Of a stretch of 64,000 nucleotides of DNA, positions 47,532 to 57,260 are shown one piece after another. Every line of letters starts with the position of its first letter. Within the stretch, counting starts at the first letter, position 1. The notes below the pieces were generated by a model. It saw only the letters and a list, made by a program, of their open reading frames with translations. It was not told the DNA's origin and did no database searches. This DNA is from Palsa-883 sp963847615 (GTDB lineage: Bacteria > Pseudomonadota > Alphaproteobacteria > Acetobacterales > Acetobacteraceae). The translations under genes were made by a program, and so were the position numbers. The stretch lies in NCBI GenBank assembly GCA_963847615.1, contig CAWKAN010000026.1, positions 124,001-188,000 of the forward strand. The letters run 5' to 3'.

Positions 47532-48550
47532 GCGCGGGCGGCATGGCGCTGCCGAGCCTGGCCTCGGGCGGGCCGGCGCCGCCGCCTGGCGCCGGGCGCG
47601 GGCCGCTGCGCCACGGCAACCCGCGCGGCAATCCGAACCTGGCGCCGCGCTGCGGGGCGCGGACCCGCGCCGGCGCGGCGTGCCGCGCGCCGGCGATGGC
47701 GAACGGGCGCTGCCGCATGCATGGCGGGCTGTGCACCGGGCCGCGCACGGCGGAGGGAATGGCGCGGATGATCGCCGCGCACACCACGCACGGGATGGAC
47801 TCGGCGCCGGAGCGGGCGATGCAGCGCTACGTCCGGGCGCTGGTGGTGCGGACCCGGCTGTATTGCCAGGCGTCGCGGCTGCGGGCGCACCTGCCGGCGG
47901 AGATGGCGGCGCGGCTGCGGCAGTGGCCGCCGGAGCTGATGCCGCCGGTCCATCCCTCGAACCTGGGGTTGGCGCCGGACGCGGGATCAATCCCATGCAA
48001 CGTGAAGCCGGGCACCGTGAAGCCCCGCGGCGGCGGCGCGCGCGGGGCGAAGGCCGGGCGGGCCGCCCGGGCGGCGCGGCAGGCGCTGCGCCGGCGGGAG
48101 ATCGACCGGCGCGCGGCGCAGGCGGAGGCGGCGGCCCGCGCCCCGTGGCAGGCGGCGATCGCCGTTGCGCGGGCGGCGGAGCGGGCGGCGCGGAAGGGGG
48201 CGGCGGGCGGTGGGTATGGCGGGGCGCGCGGCGAGTGGCACGATCCCATGCAACGTGAGGCGGCGCCGGCGGCGGGGGCGGTTCCGGCGGCGGCATGTGG
48301 GGCGCTGGCCTCGCCTGCGGCGCCGGGCGGGCCGACCTTGGTCCGCTCCTCGCCTCCCAGGGCCGCGGAGCTGGCGAGGGGGATGTCGCGCGGCGGGCGG
48401 CACGATCCCATGCAACGTGAAGGCCGGGGAAGGGGGGGCGGGGGAGGTTCCGGCGGCGGCATGTGGGGCCCCACCCTCACCCGGCGCGCTGCGCGCGCCG
48501 ACCTTGGTCCGCTCTTCGCGGCCCAAGCCCGCATTGCGGGCGAGGTGTAG
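47528..48550 (+). CDS. HGGxxTGP-motif protein with repeat-derived C-terminus
   Basis: A protein of up to 340 residues. The middle has a compact Cys/His segment, CGARTRAGAACRAPAMANG, then CRMHGGLCTGPRTAEG, with the HGG(x)2TGP pattern seen in many short alphaproteobacterial and phage-associated proteins; it may bind zinc. From about residue 230 it is built from repeats (DPMQRE, PTLVRSS) encoded by the direct-repeat array D, so the natural end could be earlier. Function unknown. Confidence 0.6.
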   Translation: MSAGGMALPSLASGGPAPPPGAGRGPLRHGNPRGNPNLAPRCGARTRAGAACRAPAMANGRCRMHGGLCTGPRTAEGMARMIAAHTTHGMDSAPERAMQRYVRALVVRTRLYCQASRLRAHLPAEMAARLRQWPPELMPPVHPSNLGLAPDAGSIPCNVKPGTVKPRGGGARGAKAGRAARAARQALRRREIDRRAAQAEAAARAPWQAAIAVARAAERAARKGAAGGGYGGARGEWHDPMQREAAPAAGAVPAAACGALASPAAPGGPTLVRSSPPRAAELARGMSRGGRHDPMQREGRGRGGGGGSGGGMWGPTLTRRAARADLGPLFAAQARIAGEV

Positions 48551-48807
48551 TTTGCGCGGGGAGCGGCACGATCCCATGCAACGTGAGAGCCGGGGCCGAG
48601 CCGCGGCTGACGCGGCTAACCCCGACCAAGGCCGAAGCGCTGCGCAGCACGCCGCTGGCCGGGACCTGGGCGGGGGGCGTGGCCGCGCTGCTTGCCGCGC
48701 GGTTCGGTCCTGTGGTGCCGCCGGGTTGGCGGGTGCCGCAGGCGGTACCGGTGGGCGGCGCGGCGGGGCAAATTGAAAGCGGGGCGTTACGATCCCATGC
48801 AACGTGA
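47991..48807 (+). repeat. Direct-repeat array D (cgatcccatgcaacgtga) with family F segments
   Basis: The motif cgatcccatgcaacgtga, always in the same orientation, occurs at 48241, 48403, 48569 and 48790, and without its first bases at 47991. Copies two to four are about 165 bp apart, and other words (gttccggcggcggcatgtgg at 48281 and 48448; accttggtccgctc) repeat with the same period. The latter words are those of palindromes F1/F2. The spacing and GC-rich spacers do not fit CRISPR. Confidence 0.75.
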
Positions 48808-48837
48808 GGACGGCTGGCCCCAGAGCCAGCGGGTGAT

Positions 48838-49170
48838 CGAAGCAAGGTCAGGGCTCCGCCCTGAAACCCGCCAGGGGGCGTTGCCCCCCCATGGTACCAT
48901 TGGGACCCCCCACCCCCCGGGACAAGTGCCCGGGGGCAGGCGCCGGCAGCGGCCCCTGGACTCCATGACCGGGAGTGTGGGGAGGGGGAGGGGGCGGACG
49001 GGCCCGGTGCCGGTGTCGGCCGTCGCGACGGCCGGCACCGGCACCGTGCCCACCCGCCCCCTCCCCCTCCCCACACTCCCGGTGAAGGGTTCCAAGGGCG
49101 AGCCCTTGGCGGGGTTCCAAGGGGCAGCGCCCCTTGGCGGGGTCCGGGGCGGAGCCCCTGGCCTGGCTTG
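48838..49170. repeat. Nested-hairpin repeat family A, copy A4
   Basis: Outer modules as in A1-A3 (agggctccgccct, ccaaggggcagcgcccc plus ttgg, gggagtgtggggaggg and its partner) but a different core palindrome, ggccgtcgcgacggcc, flanked by ggtgccggtg and its partner. A GACTC site lies near 48960. It separates array D from tatA. Confidence 0.82.
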
Positions 49171-49284
49171 GTTCGCCCCCCTCGCCCGGGCCAATCATCG
49201 CTTGCATCGCGCCGCGCCGCGCGCCATGTCGTATCCGGCGGGGAGCACCGCGGCCTGACGGCCGCCACCGCGCATGGAGGAGTT

Positions 49285-49527
49285 ATGGGTAGCTTCAGCA
49301 TCTGGCATTGGATGGTGGTGCTGCTGGTCGTGCTTCTGCTGTTCGGCGGCGGCAAGGTCAGCGGCCTGATGGGCGACTTCGCCAAGGGCATCAAGTCGTT
49401 CAAGAAGAACATGGCGGAGCCCGACGACGACTCGATGGAGGCCAGCGCGGAGAAGCCGGCCGGCACCATCTCGGGCCCCGGCGCCACCGCCGGCAGCACC
49501 AAGACGCAGGCGCGCGACGCCGCTTGA
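49285..49527 (+). CDS. tatA: Sec-independent protein translocase TatA
   Basis: An 80-residue TatA. One N-terminal membrane helix (WHWMVVLLVVLLLFGGGKVS), the hinge and amphipathic helix (LMGDFAKGIKSFKKNM), and a disordered acidic tail. It forms the pore of the twin-arginine export system, a route the arylsulfatase at 43.5-46 kb probably uses. ggaggagtt precedes the ATG. tatB and tatC are not in this window. Confidence 0.93.
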   Translation: MGSFSIWHWMVVLLVVLLLFGGGKVSGLMGDFAKGIKSFKKNMAEPDDDSMEASAEKPAGTISGPGATAGSTKTQARDAA

Positions 49528-49581
49528 CGCGGCGCGCCGATCTGCGCGCATTGCGGCAGGTTCCCTGACGGAGTGCCGCGC

Positions 49582-50559
49582 ATGGCCACGCACCGCCTCT
49601 CGCCGAGCCCCGCCACCGTGCGGTGGGGCACCTTCGATGCTGCCTACAAGCCGCTGATCACGGTCAATTCCGGCGAGACGGTGGTGCTGGAATGCGTCTC
49701 CGGCGGGCCGGAGGTGATGCCGCCGCCAAGCGCCGGGATGGCCATTCCCCCGGCGCTGGCCGCGATCCATGCCGCCGGGTTGCCGCGGGTCGGCGGGCAC
49801 ATCCTCACCGGTCCCGTCGCGGTCGCCGGTGCCCGGCCGGGCGACATGCTGGAAGTCCGCATCGACAAGATCGAATTCGGCGCCGACTGGGGCTATTGCG
49901 GGTTCCGCCCGCTGATGGGGACGCTGCCGGAGGATTTCCCCGAGCGCACCCTCAGCCACATCCCGATCGACCGGGCGCGGCGCGTCGCCAGGCTGCCGTG
50001 GGGCACGGAGCTGCCGCTGGCGCCGTTCTTCGGCGTGATGGGCGTGGCGCCGCCGGCCGAGTGGGGGACGATTTCGACCAAGGAGCCGCGCGCGCATGGC
50101 GGCAACCTCGACAACAAGGAGGTCGGCGAGGGGGCGATGCTGTTCCTGCCGGTGTGGGTCGAGGGCGCCAATTTCTCCGCCGGCGACGGCCATGGGGTGC
50201 AGGGCGACGGCGAGGTCTGCATCAACGCGCTGGAGATCTGCCTGACCGGCACGTTTACCCTGACGCTGCACCGGAATCCGGCCCAGCCGAGCGTCCCGGG
50301 CGGGGCGCGGCCGCCGCTGCTGGCCTATCCGCGGGCCGAGACGGCGACGCATTTCATCAGCATGGGGATGCACGAGGACCTCGACGTGGCGATGAAGACG
50401 GCGCTGCGGGAGATGATCGCGTTCATCTGCGCGCGCTCCAACCTGTCGCGCAACGAGGCGTATCAGTTCTGCTCGCTGGCGGTGGATTTCCACGTCACCC
50501 AGACGGTGAACGGCGAGAAGGGGGTGCACGGGCTGCTGCGCAAGGGGCTGCTGTTCTGA
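49582..50559 (+). CDS. Acetamidase/formamidase family protein
   Basis: A 325-residue FmdA/AmdA-type amidase. VNSGETVVLECVSGG, GHILTGPVAVAGARPGDML, the RAHGGNLDNKEVGEGAMLFLPV block and GDGHGVQGDGEV are the conserved parts. These enzymes release ammonia from short amides. The ATG at 49582 is chosen because a ggag lies 8-9 bases upstream; a GTG nine bases earlier is too close to it. Confidence 0.92.
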   Translation: MATHRLSPSPATVRWGTFDAAYKPLITVNSGETVVLECVSGGPEVMPPPSAGMAIPPALAAIHAAGLPRVGGHILTGPVAVAGARPGDMLEVRIDKIEFGADWGYCGFRPLMGTLPEDFPERTLSHIPIDRARRVARLPWGTELPLAPFFGVMGVAPPAEWGTISTKEPRAHGGNLDNKEVGEGAMLFLPVWVEGANFSAGDGHGVQGDGEVCINALEICLTGTFTLTLHRNPAQPSVPGGARPPLLAYPRAETATHFISMGMHEDLDVAMKTALREMIAFICARSNLSRNEAYQFCSLAVDFHVTQTVNGEKGVHGLLRKGLLF

Positions 50560-50776
50560 GCTGACGGGGCGGCGGGGCGGGGGGGGCCGATGTGGTTGCC
50601 GCGCCTGCGCCGGGCGGCGGCGTGGCGGCGGCCGGGTGGCGCGGTGCGCGGGGCGGAGCGGCGGGATTGGCGCGGCGGTTGCCGCGACGGGGTCGGGACC
50701 CTGCGTTCTCGCCCGCCGGCGATCAATCCCTGGTAGTCGAATTGCGAGTTTTCCACAAGTTTTTGTGGTCGGAGCG

Positions 50777-50815
50777 GATTCTCGTGTTGTTTCCGGGGAG
50801 ATCCCCCTCTACCGT
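50777..50815 (+). promoter_or_regulatory. Candidate gcrA promoter region with GANTC site
   Basis: A GATTC (GANTC) site at 50777-50781 is followed by ttgttt (50787-50792), a 17-base spacer and taccgt (50810-50815), a weak sigma70-type pair 33 bases before the gcrA start. Just upstream is the dyad ccacaagtttttgtgg. CcrM methylation of the GANTC could affect this promoter; this is inference. Confidence 0.4.
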
Positions 50816-50848
50816 ATTTTGTGGTCACACGGATGGGGGACCCACGAT

Positions 50849-51337
50849 ATGGAGTGGAGTGAGGAGACGATCGTTCACCTGCGCGCGCTCTGGGCGGATG
50901 GGCATTCAACCGCCGAGATCGGCCGCCGCCTGGGGGTGTCGAAGAACGCGGTGGTGGGCAAGGCGCATCGGCTCGACCTGCCGGCGCGGCCCTCGCCGAT
51001 CCGCCGCGACGGCCCCACTGCCGCGCAGCCGCGACGCGCGGTGCCGCGCACGATGGGGCCGACGCTGCCGCCGCTATCCAGCGCCCAGCCGATGATGGCC
51101 ATGCCGCAGGCCGTCGTGACGCCACGGCCGAGGCCGGTGCCGGTCCCGGCGCGGGTGCCGGCCCCGCCGCCGCGCCCCTATGGCCGGCTGGTGGCCTGCT
51201 GCTGGCCGATCGGCGAGCCGGGCACGCGCGAGTTTCACTTCTGCGATGCCGAGTCGGTGCCCGGCAAGCCGTACTGCACCGAGCACGCGCAGTTGGCCTA
51301 TGTGAGGGTGCGCGACCGGCGCGAGGACGCCGCCTGA
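50849..51337 (+). CDS. gcrA: Cell-cycle regulator GcrA
   Basis: A 162-residue GcrA. The N-terminal DNA-binding part, EETIVHLRALWADGHSTAEI then GRRLGVSKNAVVGKAHRLDL, is diagnostic; the C-terminal sigma70-interacting part includes CCWPIGEPGTREFHFC and KPYCTEHAQLAY with four cysteines. The Pro-rich linker between is variable. GcrA works with the RNA polymerase sigma70 holoenzyme at GANTC-methylated promoters, thus acting with CcrM (6.7 kb). Confidence 0.95.
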   Translation: MEWSEETIVHLRALWADGHSTAEIGRRLGVSKNAVVGKAHRLDLPARPSPIRRDGPTAAQPRRAVPRTMGPTLPPLSSAQPMMAMPQAVVTPRPRPVPVPARVPAPPPRPYGRLVACCWPIGEPGTREFHFCDAESVPGKPYCTEHAQLAYVRVRDRREDAA

Positions 51338-51735
51338 GACTGCCGGTCCAAACCGGGCGACCCGGTCGGGCGGCCCGGTAGAGCGGCCCGGTCGGGCGGT
51401 GTGGGTGCCGGCTTGCCGGCCACAAGGCGGGTGATGCCTCGGCTTGCCGACGGGTCGCTGGCCGGCGCCACGCCTTGGCGCGGCTTTGCCCGCGGCCTCG
51501 CGCCTTGTTCGCAGGCGCAAAAACCACACGGCCATGTCGGGATTGATTGCGGCCTGCGGCCGGGATGGTTATCGTCTGCCTCGGCAGTCACGCGGTCCCG
51601 CTCGGCTAACGAGGACAGGCACCTGCCAAAGGGAAGGGCGTTCCTGACGGGACAATTGGACATCAGGTCGGGATGCCCCTGTTCACTCAGGGTGTCGCTT
51701 GGTGGCGCGCCCGCAGGCAGAAAGGCAGCACGTCG
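51338..51735. other. Intergenic region before cspA
   Basis: About 400 bases without a gene. The first 70 bases repeat ggcccggtcgggc-like words. The rest may include a long untranslated leader of the cold-shock gene, as is usual for csp genes, but no promoter is convincing. Confidence 0.4.
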
Positions 51736-51945
51736 ATGCCCCAGGGCACCGTGAAATGGTTCAATCCGACCAAGGGTTACGGCTTCATCGCCCCTGACAC
51801 CGGGGGCAAGGACATCTTCGTCCACATCAGCGCGGTCCAGAAGGCGGGGCTGCGCAGCCTGAACGAGGGGCAGAAAATCGGTTTCGAGGTCGAGGAGCAG
51901 CAGAACGGCCGCTCGGCTGCGGTCGATCTCAGCCCCACCGACTGA
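51736..51945 (+). CDS. cspA: Cold-shock protein CspA family
   Basis: A 69-residue single cold-shock domain. GTVKWFNPTKGYGFI holds RNP1 and DIFVHISAVQKAGL RNP2. RNA chaperone of the cytoplasm. The frame extends upstream to 51673 but the family start is the ATG at 51736, with aaagg about 9 bases before it. Confidence 0.95.
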   Translation: MPQGTVKWFNPTKGYGFIAPDTGGKDIFVHISAVQKAGLRSLNEGQKIGFEVEEQQNGRSAAVDLSPTD

Positions 51946-52344
51946 TCGGTCCGCCGGCCAACCAGCTGGTCGGTCCGCCTGACCGGCCGCGGGGGCGGTC
52001 CGACGGGTTGGTTCGCCCAACGGCCGCGCGGTCCGCTCAACCGGTCCAGGCAACCGATCCTATGGCCGACCCCGTGCCGGTGGCCTGACCGCGGCTTCGC
52101 CTCGGCCGCTGCCAGCGGTGCTACCCTGGGCGCTACCCTGGGCGGCTGCTGGGCGGGTGCCCTGGGCCGCCGTCCCGGCCTGGTGTTTCGTGGCCGCTCG
52201 GCAGGCTGCCCGTGGCCGATCGGCACCGCGCCCAATCCGCCACACCGACCCGCGCGGAGTGCGGATAACCCGCGTCGGTTTCATTGAACGCTTGCGCGAT
52301 ACATGGCGGTTGTCTACGCAGCACCCAGAAGGGAACCGCCTCGC
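51946..52344. other. Low-complexity intergenic region
   Basis: About 400 bases with short GC-rich words repeated (ggtccgcctgaccgg-like and ccctgggc) and no gene. No terminator with a T-run is seen after cspA. Confidence 0.4.
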
Positions 52345-53025
52345 ATGAGTTACACGCTGTTGCCGTCACGTCGCGGTTCCGGCCCGGGTGGTGGCGAGCC
52401 GCGGTTCGCGCTCGATGCCGATGCCGTTCGCGACGCCTATCGCCGCTGGGCCGGGGTCTACGACGTGGCATTCGGCGGCGTCTCGACCATCGCCCGCCGC
52501 CGCGCGGTGGCGCTGGCCAACCGCCTGCCGGGCGTGCGGGTGCTGGAGATGGGCGTCGGCACCGGCCTCGCGCTGCCGCGCTACCTGGCGGAAAAGCGGA
52601 TCACCGGCATCGATCTGTCGACCGAGATGCTGGCCCGCGCCCGCGCCCGCGTCGCCCAGCACGGGCTGCGCAACATCGAGGCGCTGCACGAGATGGACGC
52701 CGAGGCGACCGATTTCGCCGATGCCAGCTTCGACATCGCGGTGGCGATGTTCGTCGCCTCGGTGGTGCCCCACCCGCCGCGGCTGCTGGCGGAGATGCGC
52801 CGGGTGGTCCGCCCCGGCGGCACCCTGCTGTTCGTCAACCATTTCGCTGCCAAGGCGGGGCCGCGCTGGTGGGTCGAGCGGGCGATGGCACCGGCCTCGC
52901 GCGCGCTGGGCTGGCATCCGGACTTCGCCATGGAGGCGCTGTTCGGCCCCGCCGATCGCGCCCAGGCCGAGGCGCTGCCGACGCCGCCGTTCGGCATCTT
53001 CACCCTCGTGCGCCTGGCGAACTAG
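52345..53025 (+). CDS. pmtA: Phosphatidylethanolamine N-methyltransferase-like (PmtA family)
   Basis: A 226-residue class I methyltransferase. RDAYRRWAGVYDVAFGG at the start, VLEMGVGTGLALPRYL for SAM binding, GIDLSTEMLARARAR, and FVNHFAAKAGP resemble bacterial PmtA/Ubi-type enzymes that methylate phosphatidylethanolamine to phosphatidylcholine at the membrane face. A ubiquinone-type C-methyltransferase is a second choice. ATG at 52345 has aaggga about 10 bases upstream. Confidence 0.8.
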   Translation: MSYTLLPSRRGSGPGGGEPRFALDADAVRDAYRRWAGVYDVAFGGVSTIARRRAVALANRLPGVRVLEMGVGTGLALPRYLAEKRITGIDLSTEMLARARARVAQHGLRNIEALHEMDAEATDFADASFDIAVAMFVASVVPHPPRLLAEMRRVVRPGGTLLFVNHFAAKAGPRWWVERAMAPASRALGWHPDFAMEALFGPADRAQAEALPTPPFGIFTLVRLAN

Positions 53026-53319
53026 CCCGGATTGCTGCCGCTGCCGCGGGATGTTGGCCAAGGCACCATGGTGACCCGACGGTCCCATCGGCCGGGTTCG
53101 CGCCGCCGCCGCGACAGGCTGGCTTCGCCAGGCGCGAAGCCCGGTCGGCGCGGCAAGCCCCGCGTCGGCGGCCACGACAGCGCGCGGCAGCCGGGCCGGC
53201 CAGCCGGGCAGGCGATGGGGCACCGGGCGGCGCCAGCGCCGGCGGATCTGGCGCCCGGCGATGTTGCCTGACCGGCACGACGGAAACCGTGCAGAGTGCA
53301 GGTTGTTTCACACGGGACC

Positions 53320-53333
53320 TTGATCTGGCGCAA
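53320..53333 (+). promoter_or_regulatory. FNR/FixK-type box upstream of coxB
   Basis: ttgatctggcgcaa fits the FixK-type pattern TTG(A/C)-N6-(T/G)CAA. It lies 67 bases before the coxB start, a position where an oxygen-responsive regulator could act on the aa3 oxidase operon. The remaining part of the 370-base gap after pmtA shows no gene. Confidence 0.45.
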
Positions 53334-53399
53334 ATGGTCCGGTAGGGCCACAGTCCAGAAGTCGGAGCATGGCGTGGTCCGGCGGGGGACGTAACTGGG

Positions 53400-54449
53400 A
53401 TGGACGGGTCGATGCGCTATTTTCGGCGGCTGTGTGCCGCGCTGATCGCTGCCTTGAGTGCCCCGATGATGGTGCCGCTGGGGCTGATCGGCGCGCTCGG
53501 CGCCATCTCGCCGGCGCTGGCCCAGCAGGTCTACGCGCCGCGCCCATGGGAAATCGGCATGCAGGCGGCGGGCGGCCCGCTGAAGCGGCAGATCATCGGT
53601 CTGCACAACCTGGTGCTGGTGATCATCACCCTGATCACCCTGTTCGTCGCCGGCCTGCTGGTCTGGGTGATGTGGCGCTACAACGCCAGGCGCAACCCGA
53701 TCCCCAGCCAGACCAGCCACAACACGCGTCCTGGAAGTCGCCTGGACGGTGCTGCCGATCCTGATCCTGGTGGTGATCGCGATCCCGTCGTTCCGCCTGG
53801 TGTATTACGAGGACCGCACGCCGGACGCCGACCTGACGGTCAAGGTGACCGGGCACCAGTGGTACTGGGAATACGCCTACCCCGACAAGGGCAACATCGA
53901 CTTCTCCAGCTACATCGTGCCGGACGACCAGTTGAAGCCGGGCCAGCTCCGGCTGCTGACCGTGGACAACGACCTGGTGGTGCCGGCGGGCAAGAACATC
54001 CGCGTCCTGACCACCAGCAGCGACGTGATCCACAGCTTCTTCGTCCCTCGCTCGGCGTGCAGCGCTACGCCATCCCGGGCCGCACGATCGAGACCTGGTT
54101 GCCGCGCCGACAAGCCCGGCATCTACTACGGCGAGTGCAACCAGATCTGCGGCACCAACCACAGCCGGATGCCGATCGTGGTGCGCGCGGTGACGCCGCA
54201 GGAATTCGAGGCCTGGCTGGTGCAGGCGAAGAGCAAGTTCTCGGATGCCGGCAGCAAGGCCACCGCCGCCGCCGCGCCATCCCCTGCCCTGGCAGCGCCG
54301 GACGGGGCGACATCGGCCGACGTGACCCAGGCCAGCACGACACCAGCCGGCGCAACCCGGATCGACGTGGCGTCGGCCAAGCTGGCGTTGGGCGGACTGG
54401 CGGGGACAAGCCGTTCAGCCTGGCGGCGACGGCACAGGTTCAGCGCTGA
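53400..54449 (+). pseudogene. coxB: Cytochrome c oxidase subunit II (coxB), four apparent frameshifts
   Basis: All parts of an aa3-oxidase subunit II can be read, but in alternating frames: signal and first membrane segment to SQTSHNT, switch near 53727 to LEVAWTVLPILILVVI; GHQWYWEYAYP and DVIHSFFVP, switch near 54047 to SLGVQRYAIPGRTIETWL, switch near 54102 to RADKPGIYYGECNQICGTNH with the CuA ligands; a last switch in GGGG at 54402 gives GDKPFSLAATAQVQR. Each fits one extra or missing base. With these corrected the subunit would be complete, which favours sequence error over old decay. Confidence 0.85.
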
Positions 54450-54482
54450 AGCAGCGAGCAGCGCGCGAAGGAGAGACGGAAG

Positions 54483-56079
54483 ATGTCGGCCACAACCCAC
54501 GACGACGCCCACGCCCACGCATGACCACAAGCCGGGGTTCCTGCTGCGCTGGCTGTGCAGCACCAACCACAAGGACATCGGCACGCTGTACATCTGAGCT
54601 TCGCGGTGGTCGGCGGCCTGATCGGCGGCATCCTGTCGGAGATCATGCGCGCGCAGCTGATGCACCCCGGCAACGACGTGGTGACCTCCGGGCCAGGAGT
54701 GGAACACCATCGTCACCGCGCACGGGCTGCTGATGATCTTCTTCTCGGTCATGCCGGCGCTGATCGGCGGCTTCGGCAACTGGTTCGTGCCGCTGATGAT
54801 CGGCGCCCCCGACATGGCGTTCCCGCGGCTCAACAACATCAGCTTCTGGCTGCTGCCGCCGGCCTTCATCCTGATCATGACCGGGCTGCTGATGGGCGAG
54901 TCCGGCTCCGGCTGGACGCTGTATCCGCCGCTGTCGAACGCGACCTACGAGCCCGGCATCGGCATGGACTGCACGCTGTTCGCGCTGCACCTGGCCGGCG
55001 CCAGCTCGCTGCTCGGCGCCATCAACTTCATCACCACGATCTTCAATATGCGCGCGCCCGGCATGACGCTGCACAAGATGCCGCTGTTCGTGTGGTCGAT
55101 CCTGGTCACCGCGTTCCTGCTGCTGCTGTCGATCCCGGTGCTGGCCGGCGCGATCACCATGCTGATCTGCGACCGTAACTTCGGCACCGCGTTCTTCGAC
55201 CCGACCGGCGGCGGCGACCCGGTGCTGTTCCAGCACCTGTTCTGGTTCTTCGGCCACCCCGAAGTCTACATCATGATCCTGCCGGGCTTCGGCATCATCA
55301 GCCACGTGATCTCGACCTTCAGCAAGAAGCCGATCTTCGGCTATCTCGGCATGGCCTATGCCATGGTGGCGATCGGCGTGGTCGGCTTCGTGGTGTGGGC
55401 GCACCACATGTTCATCTCCGGCATCGACGTCGACACCCGCGCCTACTTCATGGCGGCGACGATGGTCATCGCGGTGCCGACCGGGATCAAGATCTTCTCC
55501 TGGATCGCCACCATGTGGGGCGGCTCGATCGAGCTGAAGACGCCGATGCTGTGGGCGATCGGCTTCCTGTTCGTGTTCACCATCGGCGGCGTCACCGGCG
55601 TGGTGCTGGCCAATGCCGGCATCGATGAGATCGTGCACAACACCTACTACGTGGTGGCGCATTTCCACTACGTGCTGTCGCTCGGCGCGGTGTTCTCGAT
55701 CTTCGCCGGCTTCTACTACTGGATCGGCAAGATGTCCGGCCACCAGTATCCGGAGTTCTGGGGCAAGGTGCATTTCTGGCTGACCTTCATCGGCGTCAAC
55801 CTGACCTTCTTCCCGCAGCACTTCCTCGGCCTGTCCGGCATGCCGCGCCGCTACCCGGACTATCCGGCGGCCTTCGCCGGCTGGAACTACGTCTCCTCGG
55901 TCGGCGCCTATATCAGCGGCGTCGCCTTCCTGGTGTTCCTGTATGTCGTCTACCGCACCTTCACCTCGAAGCAGCATCTGGCCGACAACTACTGGGGCGA
56001 GGGCGCCACGACGCTGGAATGGACCGTCTCCTCGCCGCCGCCGTTCCACACCTTCGAGGAACTGCCGCGCATCCGCTGA
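54483..56079 (+). pseudogene. coxA: Cytochrome c oxidase subunit I (coxA), three apparent 5' frameshifts
   Basis: Catalytic heme-copper subunit. MSATTHDDAHAHA at 54483, then a lost base near 54520 before DHKPGFLLRWLCSTNHKDIG, another near 54594 before SFAVVGGLIGGILSEIM, and an extra base near 54693 before QEWNTIVTAHGLLMIFF. From 54733 to the stop the frame is clean, with HPEVYIMILPGFG, the VVWAHHMF copper ligands, GIKIFSWIATMWGG and HFHYVLSLG. Corrected length is about 530 residues, normal for the family. Confidence 0.87.
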
Positions 56080-56118
56080 GCCGGATCGAGCTGATCAGCG
56101 CCCAGCGGATCGCGCACG

Positions 56119-57069
56119 GTGCCGGCAGGGGAAGCAGATCCCCCCTGCTCGCACCGCGGCCGGCTCGCCCGGCCGTACCGGCGGCTCGGAAGCTGCGCGA
56201 CTGGTTCACGCTGCTGAAGCCGCGGGTGATGAGCCTCGTGGTGTTCACCGGGCTGATCGGGCTGCTGGTGGCGCCCGGGCACCTGCACCCGGTGCTGGCG
56301 TTCACCGCCGTGCTGTGCATCGCCGTCGGCGCCGGGGCCTGCGGCGCGATCAACATGTGGTACGACCGCGACATCGACGCGCTGATGCGGCGCACCCGCA
56401 ACCGGCCGATCCCGGCCGGACGCATCGCGCCCGGCGAGGCACTGGGCTTCGGCGTGACCCTGGCCGCCGCCTCGGTGATCGTCATGGGCCTCGCGGTCAA
56501 CCTCGCCGCCGCCTCGGTGCTGGCGCTGTCGATCGGCTTCTACGTCTTCGTCTACACGATGTGGCTGAAACGCCGCACGCCGCAGAACATCGTCATCGGC
56601 GGCGCCGCCGGCGCCTTCCCGCCGGTGATCGGCTGGGCCGCGGTGACCGGCTCGGTCGACCTGGTGCCGCTGATCCTGTTCGCCATCGTGTTCTTCTGGA
56701 CGCCGCCGCATTTCTGGTCGCTGGCGCTGTGGGCCAACGACGACTACCGCCGCGCCAACGTGCCGATGCTGCCGGTGGTGGCCGGCGCCAAGGAAACCCG
56801 CCGGCAGATCGTGCTCTACACGCTGCTGCTGGTGCCGCTGTCGCTGGCGCCCTGGGCGATCGGCTTCTCCGGCCCGGTCTACGCGATCGCCGCGCTGGTG
56901 CTCGGCGCCGGCTTCCTGGGGTGCATCTGGCGCGTGCGCGCGCGACCGCCAGGACGCGGCCGGCGTCAGCCTGACCGGCGACGCGCCGGCGCGCGCGGCA
57001 TTCAAATACTCGATCCTGTATCTGTTCGTGCTGTTCGCCGCGCTCGCCGTCGACCGGCTGGCGGGATGA
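56119..57069 (+). CDS. ctaB: Protoheme IX farnesyltransferase CtaB (frameshifted end, uncertain start)
   Basis: Heme O synthase of about 310 residues, polytopic. RDWFTLLKPRVMSLVVFTGL, the first Asp-rich motif NMWYDRDIDALMRRT and WTPPHFWSLALWANDDYR are conserved. Near 56940 one extra base breaks the frame; the natural ending (RDRQDAAGVSLTGDAPARAA, then FKYSILYLFVLFAAL) lies in the next frame and stops at 57069. The start is unclear: a GTG at 56119 would need a frame change in a run of six C near 56140. It supplies heme O for the oxidase. Confidence 0.83.
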
Positions 57070-57075
57070 CCCGGC

Positions 57076-57260
57076 ATGGACGCCGCCGGAATGAACGCCA
57101 ACGGCAAGCCGCCGGCCCCGAACGCCGGCCGGACGCCGCCCCCCGCGGTGACCTCGCCCGGCGGCGGCGTGCGCGCAACTGGGCGCTGCTGGCGGTGCTG
57201 CTCGCGCTGGCCGCGCTGTTCTACGCGATCACCATGGTGAAGATGACCAAGACCGGATGA
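57076..57260 (+). pseudogene. Small CoxF-like membrane protein, frameshifted
   Basis: MDAAGMNANGKPPAPNAGRT opens in one frame; near 57170 the sequence changes frame to RNWALLAVLLALAALFYAIT and ends MVKMTKTG. The corrected product has about 60 residues with one membrane helix. A short membrane ORF at this place, between ctaB and ctaG, is common in alphaproteobacterial oxidase operons. Its stop overlaps the ctaG start. Confidence 0.6.

Noticed and set aside
47991..48807. Direct repeats of 18 bp considered as CRISPR
   Set aside because: Spacing of 160-220 bp, related rather than unique spacers, extreme GC content and no cas genes.
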